Part shown: in pieces, positions 45,260 through 54,100 of the stretch | Layout of the letters: each line of letters begins with the position of its first letter | How positions within the stretch are numbered: the stretch's first letter is position 1 | Assembly: GCA_958296025.1 (NCBI GenBank) | Contig: OY282430.1 | Span: forward strand, 2,852,001 to 2,916,000 | Source of the DNA: an uncultured Pseudomonadales bacterium | GTDB lineage: Bacteria > Pseudomonadota > Gammaproteobacteria > Pseudomonadales > Azotimanducaceae | Direction: 5' to 3' | Length of the DNA: 64,000 bases | Translations under genes and position numbers: made by a program | Notes under the pieces: model-generated | Database searches by the model: none | Told to the model about the DNA's origin: nothing | The model's input: only the letters and a program-made list of their open reading frames with translations

Positions 45260-45435
45260 TCAGCGCTGTCGCTTGCCGAAGCCGCGCAATCCGGCATTGC
45301 GCCGCAGCTCCCGGCTGACGCGGTGCTAGGGGATCAGTTCATGCCGGCAGCAATGCGCTGACCCGAAACGCCCGCCCTGCGCAGCATCTCAATGTGGTAT
45401 CGTTCCTTCCGGGACAAGTGGACGTAGCCTTGCAT
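45260..45435 (-). pseudogene. IS30-family transposase relic (minus orientation)
   Basis: Minus-strand frame from ATG 45435: MQGYVHLSRKERYHIEMLRR, then AGVSGQRIAAGMN and a stop. In a shifted frame HRVSRELRRNAGLRGFGKRQ follows and stops at 45260. This is the N-terminal part of an IS30-type transposase, broken by a frameshift and cut off where the plus-orientation relic begins. Two relics thus meet tail to tail at about 45260. Confidence 0.6.
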
Positions 45436-45544
45436 GTGCAACTCCTGAGTTTTTCGTCGAACCAAGGGGAATGTTACCCCACTTGGCCCAACCCACACGG
45501 CGTTGCACTCTAGGAGAGAATCAGAGGTAAACGAGGAGTTGCTT

Positions 45545-45931
45545 GTGAAAATTGAGAGAATTGGTGGTATCAAGACAGGCAGCGGCGGCCAAAGTCTGCC
45601 CTTCTGCCAAGCAACCAAGGCTAGCGGGTTCGTGTTTGTGTCCGGGCAGGTGGCCATGGATGAAACCGGTGAAATCGTGACAGGCGGTATAGTCACTGAG
45701 ACCCGCCAAACAATGGCTAATATTGAGGATATCCTGAACAAGGCAGGCTGCACTTTTGCCGATGTGGTCAAAGTTAACGTGTGGCTTGATGACCCAAGGG
45801 ATTTCCAAGGCTTTAACCGTGTCTACGCTGAGTATTTCGGTGACTGTCCGCCAGCCCGAACTTGTGTGCGGTCGGCTCTAAATGTGGACGCCAAAGTCGA
45901 GATTGACATGATCGCCTACAAGCCTCAGTGA
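45545..45931 (+). CDS. RidA family protein (reactive imine/enamine deaminase)
   Basis: 128 aa from GTG 45545, with GAGGAG eight bases before it. RidA signature: FVFVSGQVAMDETGEIVTGG, QTMANIEDILNKAGCTFADVVKVNVWLDD, and PARTCVRSALNVDAKVEIDMIAY, including the conserved substrate-binding arginine in CVRSAL. RidA proteins hydrolyse 2-aminoacrylate and other imines released by PLP enzymes. Placed just upstream of a PLP amino acid deaminase, it likely removes that enzyme's reactive product. Confidence 0.9.
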   Translation: MKIERIGGIKTGSGGQSLPFCQATKASGFVFVSGQVAMDETGEIVTGGIVTETRQTMANIEDILNKAGCTFADVVKVNVWLDDPRDFQGFNRVYAEYFGDCPPARTCVRSALNVDAKVEIDMIAYKPQ

Positions 45932-46053
45932 CGCGGCTGGGGCCGCTAAGGCCGCAGCGCATAGGCCATCTTGATCGGGTGGATGCGACCAAAGCGGACT
46001 AGCCCCCGAAGCCGGTCAAACGGGCGTCCGAGAATTCGTGCTCAACCTTGAGT

Positions 46054-47439
46054 ATGCGGGGTGTCACGCTTGCCATTGATGCATTTCAACAACTTTTAGG
46101 CAGGGGTCGGGGTTACCACAGGAAATCGAGCGTGCTGGATTTAGCCAATGAGATGTCGCGCCCCATCAACGGGGCCGTCAAGGGCGCACCGCCACTCTCG
46201 GCGAACGATCGCGTCCAGCTGACCACCGAGGAGATTCCCAAGCAAGGCTGGCGCTTGCTTAACGAGGACCTACCGTTTCCGGCCGCCGTGATCCAAGTTT
46301 CCGCGCTGCGGAACAACCTAGAGTGGATGCAGCGCTACGCCGCGGAACACGGCGCACTGCTGGCGCCCCACGGCAAAACCACGATGGCACCCCAACTTTT
46401 CGACCTGCAGTTGAGGCACGGTGCTTGGGGGATCACCATCTCCACCCTCCAACAGCTTAGGGTCTGCCGGCAATTCGGCGTTCAACAGATCTTCATGGCC
46501 AACCAGCTAGTCGGCCGATCCGACATTGAGTACGTCAGCCGTGAACTGTTGCGGGATCCCAAGTTCCAGTTCCATTGCCTTGTAGATTCCATAGAGGGCG
46601 TCAGGCGGCTAGTGGAGTTTTCGGAACCCAACCCCGCAAACCCAATTAACGTGCTCATTGAAGTTGGATTGCCTAACGGACGCTGCGGCTGCCGCAGCCT
46701 GCGACAGGCGGTCGCCATCGCCGACGCAGTGGCCGCGTCTGCGGAGTTGCGTCTGTGCGGAGTGGAGTGCTACGAGGGCCTAGTGGTCACGGACATTCCG
46801 CGCAACGACCTACGGGACATTAATGCATTATTTGAGTTGGTCAAGGCAGTTTACGACCACTGCCGCATTAGACGACGCTTCGATGCAGGACACTACCCCA
46901 TCCTGAGCGCTGGCGGATCGGCCTATTTTGACGTGGCGGCGAGGGCGCTCGCCAAGATTAGCGGCGGTGAGGCCAAAGTTCTGCTGCGGTGTGGCTGCTA
47001 CATAACGCACGACTCGCTGTTCTATCAGCGGCTGGCCCAGCGCTTTAATGAGCGCAGCGCCCGTCAAAACGACTCAATCCTCGGCCTGCAGCCGGCCCTT
47101 GAGGTTTGGGGGCAGGTTCAGTCGGTCCCGGAACCGGGTTTGGCCATTGTCAATGTCGGCAAAAGGGACATCTCCCATGACCTCGAACTCCCGACGGTGC
47201 GCCTAAGCCATAGGCTAAGTTCATCCAAGGCGCCAACTAAGGTGAATAGAACTTGGAGGGTCAAGGCGCTCAACGACCAGCACTCCCATTTGACCGTGCC
47301 CAAGAACGCCGATATTGCGGTGGGCGATCTAATTGCCTTCGGTGTCTCCCATCCATGCACTACGTTCGACAAGTGGCAATTGATTTGGTTAGTGGACAAC
47401 AGTTACCGCGTTGAGGGCGCGGTCTGGACCCATTTTTAA
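46054..47439 (+). CDS. PLP-dependent amino acid deaminase (D-serine/D-threonine dehydratase-like)
   Basis: 461 aa from ATG 46054 (a TTG six bases earlier and an ATG at 46153 are alternatives). Fold type III enzyme with N-terminal alanine-racemase-like barrel. PLP lysine in LLAPHGKTTMAPQLF (K108), then MANQLVGR, FHCLVDSIEGV, LIEVGLPNGRCGCRS, GVECYEGL, SAGGSAYFD, and the C-terminal metal-type region LRCGCYITHDSLFY. The closest named group I recall is the COG3616 'amino acid deaminase' family acting on D-amino acids. It follows RidA and directly precedes a D-aminoacylase-like gene, one base after its stop. Confidence 0.85.
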   Translation: MRGVTLAIDAFQQLLGRGRGYHRKSSVLDLANEMSRPINGAVKGAPPLSANDRVQLTTEEIPKQGWRLLNEDLPFPAAVIQVSALRNNLEWMQRYAAEHGALLAPHGKTTMAPQLFDLQLRHGAWGITISTLQQLRVCRQFGVQQIFMANQLVGRSDIEYVSRELLRDPKFQFHCLVDSIEGVRRLVEFSEPNPANPINVLIEVGLPNGRCGCRSLRQAVAIADAVAASAELRLCGVECYEGLVVTDIPRNDLRDINALFELVKAVYDHCRIRRRFDAGHYPILSAGGSAYFDVAARALAKISGGEAKVLLRCGCYITHDSLFYQRLAQRFNERSARQNDSILGLQPALEVWGQVQSVPEPGLAIVNVGKRDISHDLELPTVRLSHRLSSSKAPTKVNRTWRVKALNDQHSHLTVPKNADIAVGDLIAFGVSHPCTTFDKWQLIWLVDNSYRVEGAVWTHF

Positions 47440-47440
47440 C

Positions 47441-48919
47441 ATGAGCTGTCAGGCAAAAGCACCACCTTACGATCTAGTGTTTCGGGGCGGCGTCCTGATC
47501 GACGGGACCGGTGGGGAGCGGAGTAAAGGGGACCTTGCGGTCAAGGGCGATCTCATCGCCGCCATCGGTGAGCTTGGCGATGCGCTAACTTGTCAAGAGA
47601 TCGACGTTCGCGGCAAGTGCATCACGCCTGGTTTCATAGACTCGCACGCCCATGACGACCGAGCTTGCATCGCTAAACCCGCAATGGAGGCAAAGGTCAG
47701 TCAAGGGGTCACAACGGTGGTGGTGGGAAACTGCGGCTTGAGCCTAGCGCCGCTGAATTGGCCGCTTACCGTTCCCGAACCCCTGAACCTACTTGGTGGC
47801 ACATCGGACTTTACGTTCCCCGACTTTCGCGCCTACGTCAATGCCGTCGATGCTGCGAGACCCAAAACCAATGTAGCTGCGCTCGTTGGCCACAGCACCC
47901 TGCGGATTGCGGCGATCGAAAATTTGGACCGAAAGGCGACGCCACGGGAACTGAAAGTTATGGTTGACATGTTGCACGAGGCCATGAGGGCCGGTGCGAC
48001 GGGCCTTAGCAGCGGCCTGTTCTATCCACCCGCACACGCGGCCGCCAACGACGAAATTGAGCCGCTGGTCAAGAAGGTCAGTGAATACGGGGGTATCTAC
48101 GCTTCCCACCTGCGCGACGAATACGATGGTATCCTTGAGGCAATGCAGGAGGCCTTCGCTGCGGCCCAAGGTGGCGAGGTGCCTCTCGTGATTTCTCACC
48201 ACAAGTGCGCCGGTCCCCGCAACTGGGGCCGAAGCGTGGAGACGCTGGCGCTCCTCGACAGCGCCAGGATGGCGCAGGAAGTCCATCTGGACTGCTATCC
48301 CTACACCGCTGGGTCCAGCGTGTTGAACCCAGACCTGGTGGAGGATGACGTCGAAGTCCTCATCACTTGGTCGCAAACGCATCCAAGCGCATCCGGCAGG
48401 ATGCTGCACAGCGTTGCCGAGGACTGGGGCTGTTCGCAGAAGGAGGCCGCAAGGTGGCTGAGGCCGGGTGGCGCCTGTTACTTTCAGATGGCTGAGGAGG
48501 ACGTGCGGCGCATCATTCGCCACCCAGCAGCCATGGTCGGCTCGGATGGACTGCCGCACGAACCTCACCCCCACCCCCGCCTTTGGGGAACTTTCCCCCG
48601 GGTGATTCGCCGCTACGTCATAGAGCAACGTCTTTTCTCACTTGAGGAGGCGGTCCGCAAAATGACCAGCCTGCCAGCCAGTCAATTCCGGCTCCGCAAC
48701 CGGGGCGTCCTGAAGGTGGACAACTACGCGGACATCGTAGTGTTCGACCCTCTGTCCATCGCGGACCGCGCCGACTACGAGCGGCCCGAACAGCCGTCTT
48801 CCGGAATTGAACTCGTGCTCGTCAACGGCCAGATCAGTTGGCAGGATGGAACAGTTAACGGCCCCGGCGCTGGCCGATTTCTGCGGCTTCAGCCAATGCA
48901 AGGGCAGGTGCGGCTGTGA
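47441..48919 (+). CDS. N-acyl-D-amino-acid deacylase-like amidohydrolase
   Basis: 492 aa. Amidohydrolase barrel with metal site GFIDSHAHDD (H69, H71), the cysteine of VVVGNCGLSLAP, SGLFYPPA and ASHLRDEYDGILEAMQEA, ISHHKCAGP and AMVGSDGLPHE with the catalytic aspartate, all typical of D-aminoacylases. Hydrolyses N-acyl-D-amino acids to the free D-amino acid, which the preceding deaminase could then use. The start follows the deaminase stop by one base, and its own stop overlaps the next start (GTGA), so the three genes are one operon. Confidence 0.9.
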   Translation: MSCQAKAPPYDLVFRGGVLIDGTGGERSKGDLAVKGDLIAAIGELGDALTCQEIDVRGKCITPGFIDSHAHDDRACIAKPAMEAKVSQGVTTVVVGNCGLSLAPLNWPLTVPEPLNLLGGTSDFTFPDFRAYVNAVDAARPKTNVAALVGHSTLRIAAIENLDRKATPRELKVMVDMLHEAMRAGATGLSSGLFYPPAHAAANDEIEPLVKKVSEYGGIYASHLRDEYDGILEAMQEAFAAAQGGEVPLVISHHKCAGPRNWGRSVETLALLDSARMAQEVHLDCYPYTAGSSVLNPDLVEDDVEVLITWSQTHPSASGRMLHSVAEDWGCSQKEAARWLRPGGACYFQMAEEDVRRIIRHPAAMVGSDGLPHEPHPHPRLWGTFPRVIRRYVIEQRLFSLEEAVRKMTSLPASQFRLRNRGVLKVDNYADIVVFDPLSIADRADYERPEQPSSGIELVLVNGQISWQDGTVNGPGAGRFLRLQPMQGQVRL

Positions 48920-50691
48920 ACCTCGCGTGGTACGACTGGCTAATTGTCGCGGGTTTTCCAGCTACATCACTCACGGTCGCATTCGTCGTCAGCCGACGCG
49001 CCGGCACTGACAGCAACTCCTTCTTTCTTTCCGGCAGGAATTTGCCGTGGTGGTTGCTCGGCATATCCATGGTCGCCACAACATTCTCCACCGACACGCC
49101 CAACTTAGTTACGGAAATAGTGCGCACCCAAGGCGTGGCGGGCAACTGGGCTTGGTGGTCGTTCCTCATCACTGGCATGTTTACCTGCTTCCTGTACGCC
49201 CGATTGTGGCGTCGCTCCAGGGTTCTGACAGACTTGGAGTTCTACGAGTTGCGTTACAGCGGCAGGGCGGCGGCGGCCGTCCGCGCCTTTAGATCTATCT
49301 ACCTCGGTGTACTCTTTAACGTCGTGGTCATGGCTCTCGTCACCCTTGCCGCGATCAAGATCAGTGCGGCAGTAATAGGCCTCAGCCCGCTGCAAACCGT
49401 CATCGGCGCCGGCGTGGTGACGGTAGTGTTCAGCGCTCTGGGCGGATTCATTGGCGTCATCATCACCGACCTCATTCTGTTCGCCGCTTCAATGGCCGGC
49501 GCGGTCGCAGCCGCTTGGGTTGCGCTGAGCCTCCCCGAAGTGAATGGGCTTGCGAACCTACTGTCACTTCCGCAAGTCGCCCCTAAGCTGAGTTTCCTTC
49601 CGGACTTCTCCAACGCTGAACTAACTGTGGCCTTGTTGGTGGTTCCTCTTGCCGTGCAGTGGTGGAGCGTCTGGTATCCAGGGGCCGAGCCCGGCGGAGG
49701 AGGATATGTGGCGCAGAGAATGCTTGCCGCAAGAAGCGAACTAGACGCGGTAGGCGCCGTGCTGCTGTTCCAGTTCGCGCACTACGCCCTAAGACCTTGG
49801 CCGTGGATCGTCGTCGCTCTTGCATCGCTGGTGGTCTTCCCAGACCTAGACTCGATCAGGGCCGCATTTCCATCAATCGATCCAAGCATCGTCAACCATG
49901 ATCTGGCGTACCCTGCAATGCTGACCTTTCTGCCCCACGGTCTTTTGGGGTTGGTTCTGGCCTCCCTTGTGGCCGCCTACATGTCGACGATATCCACCCA
50001 ATTGAACTGGGGCGCATCCTATGTTGTGAACGACTTCTACAAACGTTTCGTCAATCCAAAGGCCGACGAAAGACGGCTTGTCTTAGTGGGCCGTTTGACG
50101 ACTGTGATGCTGATGCTCATAGCCGGAGCCTTAGCGCTGTCCCTTGAGAGCGCTATCCAGGCCTTCAACATTCTGCTCACCGTGGGTGCCGGCACGGGCC
50201 TGCTATTCCTGCTGCGCTGGTTCTGGTGGCGCATCAACGCATTCAGCGAGATAACCGCCATGGCCGTTTCCTTCGCAGCGGCGTTGTTCTTTCAGTTCGC
50301 CGAACTGCCGGGCTGGTCGCCCCATTTGAAGCTGGTGTGCGGCGTTGCTGTGACAACGTTCTGTTGGATTCTTGCCTCCTACGCCTGCCCACAAACCGAT
50401 GCTGAGACACTAAAGGGGTTTTACCGGAAAGTTTGCCCCCAAGGTCCCGGCTGGCGACGGGTGCGCAATTCTCTTGAAGACGAGGTCGAACCGCCTTGCG
50501 GGGACAGCGTTCCAAAATCCCTGCTCAATGTGCTCCTTGGCTGCATTAGCGTCTATTCCCTGCTTTTCGCCGTCGGCAGTGCCATCTATGGCCACGCAGT
50601 CCGTGCAGCCATTTTGGTCGCCATCGGTATCGTAGCTGGAGCGGTTGTCCTGCGTAGTCTATTCGTTTATTCGCACAGGAGATGGAAGTAA
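48916..50691 (+). CDS. Sodium:solute symporter family protein
   Basis: 591 aa, about 13 transmembrane segments, GTG start within the preceding stop. SSS-family features: SFFLSGRNLPWWLLGISMVATTFSTDTP, ELRYSGRAAAAVRAFRSIYLG, VVFSALGGFIGVIITDLILF and AAYMSTISTQLNWGASYVVNDFYKRF. Imports an organic solute with sodium; from context probably D-amino acids or N-acyl-D-amino acids. Last gene of the operon, followed by IS30 debris. Confidence 0.9.
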   Translation: MNLAWYDWLIVAGFPATSLTVAFVVSRRAGTDSNSFFLSGRNLPWWLLGISMVATTFSTDTPNLVTEIVRTQGVAGNWAWWSFLITGMFTCFLYARLWRRSRVLTDLEFYELRYSGRAAAAVRAFRSIYLGVLFNVVVMALVTLAAIKISAAVIGLSPLQTVIGAGVVTVVFSALGGFIGVIITDLILFAASMAGAVAAAWVALSLPEVNGLANLLSLPQVAPKLSFLPDFSNAELTVALLVVPLAVQWWSVWYPGAEPGGGGYVAQRMLAARSELDAVGAVLLFQFAHYALRPWPWIVVALASLVVFPDLDSIRAAFPSIDPSIVNHDLAYPAMLTFLPHGLLGLVLASLVAAYMSTISTQLNWGASYVVNDFYKRFVNPKADERRLVLVGRLTTVMLMLIAGALALSLESAIQAFNILLTVGAGTGLLFLLRWFWWRINAFSEITAMAVSFAAALFFQFAELPGWSPHLKLVCGVAVTTFCWILASYACPQTDAETLKGFYRKVCPQGPGWRRVRNSLEDEVEPPCGDSVPKSLLNVLLGCISVYSLLFAVGSAIYGHAVRAAILVAIGIVAGAVVLRSLFVYSHRRWK

Positions 50692-50937
50692 AATTGGTTA
50701 GTATTGCTTGCTGATCATCACGGGCGAGGCGACACGGGCGCTGCGGTGGCTGGCGAGAAGCATCGTCGAGGCGGATCGGGTCTACTTGGACTTCGCATGG
50801 ATCAATCAATTGATTTTGCAGGGAATTTTTCTTGTGAGCTGAATTTTAGAAGCTGGCTCAACACCATCCTTTCACTCTGCTTAGAGTACTACAGATCGCA
50901 TTAGCGCCCCTTTTCGGTCTCCTGCTCGAAGAAGGCT
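50692..50937. other. Gap with degraded coding-like sequence
   Basis: About 246 bp between the symporter gene and an IS30 relic. A short plus-strand frame (LIITGEATRALRWLARSIVE...) looks protein-like but has no start and stops early. It is likely debris. I recognise no family. Confidence 0.3.
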
Positions 50938-51110
50938 TCAGCGCAGGCGAACGCAGGTCTGCTCGGGACTCCACTTGAGGCGCAAGAGCGCGTTCAAGAG
51001 CGTCGCCATGTCCGGCGTCATGCGGGGCGGGGACTTGCTTCTACGCCTTCGGGCGGCCTTGCGATGCGCCGCAGGGAGTCCCCGCATTGCCGCGGCGGGA
51101 CAAGAGATGG
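50938..51110 (-). pseudogene. IS30-family transposase relic near the giant gene
   Basis: Minus-strand frame MRGLPAAHRKAARRRRSKSP, PRMTPDMATLLNALLRLKWS, PEQTCVRLR then stop at 50938. LKWSPEQ...RL is the IS30 linker before the catalytic core, and RRGNAG in a shifted frame just upstream matches the RRNAGLRGYR segment. No catalytic part remains. Confidence 0.5.
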
Positions 51111-51157
51111 AATCGCTTCAATTTGGCCCTCTACCTGTGACAGGAATCGGACCTACC

Positions 51158-54100
51158 TCACAACTGGTTCACCTCGCGCAGGGTTCGCATCCACTGCAGG
51201 CGCCAGCTGGGAGCGGCGGTCGGGGCGAACTCGACGGTGACGGTGAGGGTTAGGGAGGCGGAGGGGCCGTCGGGGTCGGTGGCGGTGACGGTGACGACGG
51301 CGGTTCCCTCCAGGCCGTCCTCGTTGGCCTCCAGAACCAGCCGGCCGTCGGCGACGCGGGCGGTGAGCAGGTCCGGGCGGTCGGAGCGGGCCGCGTAGGT
51401 CAGCCGGTCGCCGGCCTCGGCGGGGTCGAACAGGCCATCCAGGGCGAGCGACGCCCGGTCCCCGTTGGCGGAGAGCGCCGGGGCCGGGGGCTGTCCGGTC
51501 GGCCGCGGCGGCGCCTTGAACAGGACCAGGGGCGGGCCGGCTTGCGGGGCCAAGCCGCGGAAGCAGGGGTATAGGCCGTCCTGCACGTCGCCGCAGCCGT
51601 CCTCGGGAACGGCGGGGTCGGCGGCCAGGGACAGGCGGACGACCCACGGGCCGGCTTGCGCGGCCTGCAGCGGCGGGCCGGCGATTGCGCCGGCCGGCAC
51701 GGACGCCTGCGTTGCCGACAGTTCGGCGTCCTGCGCCAGCAGCGCCGCGGACAGGGCGAAGGGGGCGCCCTCGGCGACCCGCGCCTGCACCTGCGCCGGG
51801 CCGGGCGCCCAGGGCTCGGCGTCCGTTCGCGCTAGGCGCACGACCAGCGGGAACGGGGCGCCGGGGTTGCCCGAAAGGTTCAGCTCCGCAAGGCCCGCCG
51901 CGCCGGCGAACAGGCCCGCCGGCAGCGATTCGATGCGGTTGCCGCCCAGGTCCAGCAGGGAAAGCCGCGGCGCCCCCGCCAGCAGGCCGGCCGGCAGTTC
52001 CGCCAGCCGGTTGCCGTCCAAGCGCAGGCGCTCCAGCGCGCCCAAGCCGGCGAACAGGCCCTCCGGCAGGGCGGCCAGGCGGTTGCCGTGCAGGTGCAGG
52101 ACGCGCAGCCCGGAAAGCCCCAGGAGGTCCTTCGGGCGCAGCGCCCCGATCCCCTTGCGGTGCAGGCTCAGGTAGCCCCGCCCCGCCAACTCCGAAGGCG
52201 TCGGCGCCCAGCAGGCCCGCGGCCCGCCCAGCGGGTCCCGAACCAGCGCGTCGCGAACCGCCGGCGAGCGGTCGCAGACGCCCTCCTGAACCTCAAGTGT
52301 CGCCTCGGCAAGGTCCAGGATCCAGTCCGCGCCCTCCGGCGGTGGCGCCAGCTCCACCACCAGGAACTCCCGGGCCGGCTCGATGTCGGCGTCGTCCGGC
52401 ACCGCAACCTCGATGAGCGCATCCGTCCCGCCGGGCGCGAACGTGGCGGTTCCGCGCAGGGCACCCAGGTCGGCGGCATCCGCGTCGGCGGTGGCCGGGT
52501 CCCCGTCAGGACGGGCGGCCCAGGCGACGGCCAGCGCCGCGGTCGCCGGGCGGCTCAGCGCCAGCGCCAGGCGCAGGACCCCGCCCTCCGGCGCCGAGGC
52601 CGAGGGCGTCGCGAACGACAGCACCCGCCCCACCGATGTCCGGAAGCTCAGCCGGGCGCTCAGGCCGTCCTCGTCGGCCGCCGTCACCGTCACCGTCGCC
52701 AGCCCCGTCGCCAGCCCCTCCACCCGCAGCGCGGCGTTGCCCGAAACCCGCGCCGAAGCCACCGACGGGTCCGACGACACCGCCCGGTGGGTCAGCGGCC
52801 CCTCGTCCGCGAACAAGCCGTCCAGACGCAGCGAAGCCGACTCCCCCACGTCCAGGTACAGGTCCTGGAGCGAACCCACCGCCCGCGGCGGCTGGTTGAC
52901 GGGCGGCGGCGGCTCCGGATCCGCCGGCGGCGCACCGTCCAAAACCCGAACCGGAAGGGACGCCGACACCCCGTCGTAGCCCCCGCCCGACGCCGCGTGG
53001 CGCAGTGACGCCGTCTCGCTCACCGCGTCCGCGTCCGCAACCGCCCGCACCGTCACTGACTGCGGCGCGGCCCAGTTCGACCCGTCGAACGTCAGCGCCA
53101 GCGTCCGCGGCGTACCGTCCGTGTCCACCTCCACCCCATCGTCGTCGCTCGACACCTCCACCGTCACCGAACCCGTCGGCTGCGTCGCCAAGCGCACCGA
53201 ATAGCTCCCCGAGGACGTCGCCGGATCGACCCCCGGCGCCGGCTCCGACAGCGACAGGCCCCCCGCCGGAGCGAACGCGAAGCCCGGCACCCCGTCGTCG
53301 TCCACCAACGTGATCGTGGCCGAGTTCACCCTCAGGCTGCCTGAGGTCCCGCTCACCGTGATCGTCTCGTCGGTCTCGTCCTCCGCGTCGTCCGTCGGCG
53401 TCAGCGTGAAGGTTCCCACGCCGCTCATCGCCCCCGCGGCGATCGTGATGTCGAACGCCGACACCGACGCGAAGTCCACCGCCGTCGCCGTCCCGCTCCC
53501 CGACACGCTCACCCGAACCGTCTTCGCCCCGGCGAACCGGGTCGCGCCGTCCACCGTCGCCGTCACCGTGATCGTGGTCGCCCCGTCGTCCTCGGCCACG
53601 CTGTTGTCGTTCACCGTCAGCGTGAGCGAGGTCGGCACCCCGTCGTCGTCCGTCAGGCTGATCGTGGCCGGGTTCACCAACAGGCTGCCCGACACGCCGC
53701 TCACCGTGATCGTCTCGTCGGTCTCGTCCTCCGCGTCGTCCGTCGGCGTCAGCGTGAAGGTCTCGCTCCCGCTCGCCGCGCCGGCGTCGATCGTAATGTC
53801 GAACGCCGTCACCGCGGCGAAGTCCACCGCCGTCGCCGTCCCGCTCCCCGACACGCTCACCCGAACCGTCTTCGCCCCGGCGAACCGGGTCGCGCCGTTC
53901 AACGTGGCCGTCACCCTGATCGTGGTCGCCCCGTCGCCCTCGCCCACGCTGTTGTCGTTCACCGTCAGCGTGAGCGAGGTCGGCACCCCGTCGTCGTCCG
54001 TCAGGCTGATCGTGGCCGAGTTCACCGTCAGGCTGCCTGAGGTCCCGCTCACCGTCACCGTCTCGTCGGTCTCGTCCTCCGCGTCGTCCGTCGGCGTCAG

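Noticed and set aside
44919-45329. 136-codon frame as an intact small gene
   Set aside because: Contains the IS30 helix-turn-helix text for only part of its length, then loses similarity while another frame carries it on; it is a frameshifted relic.
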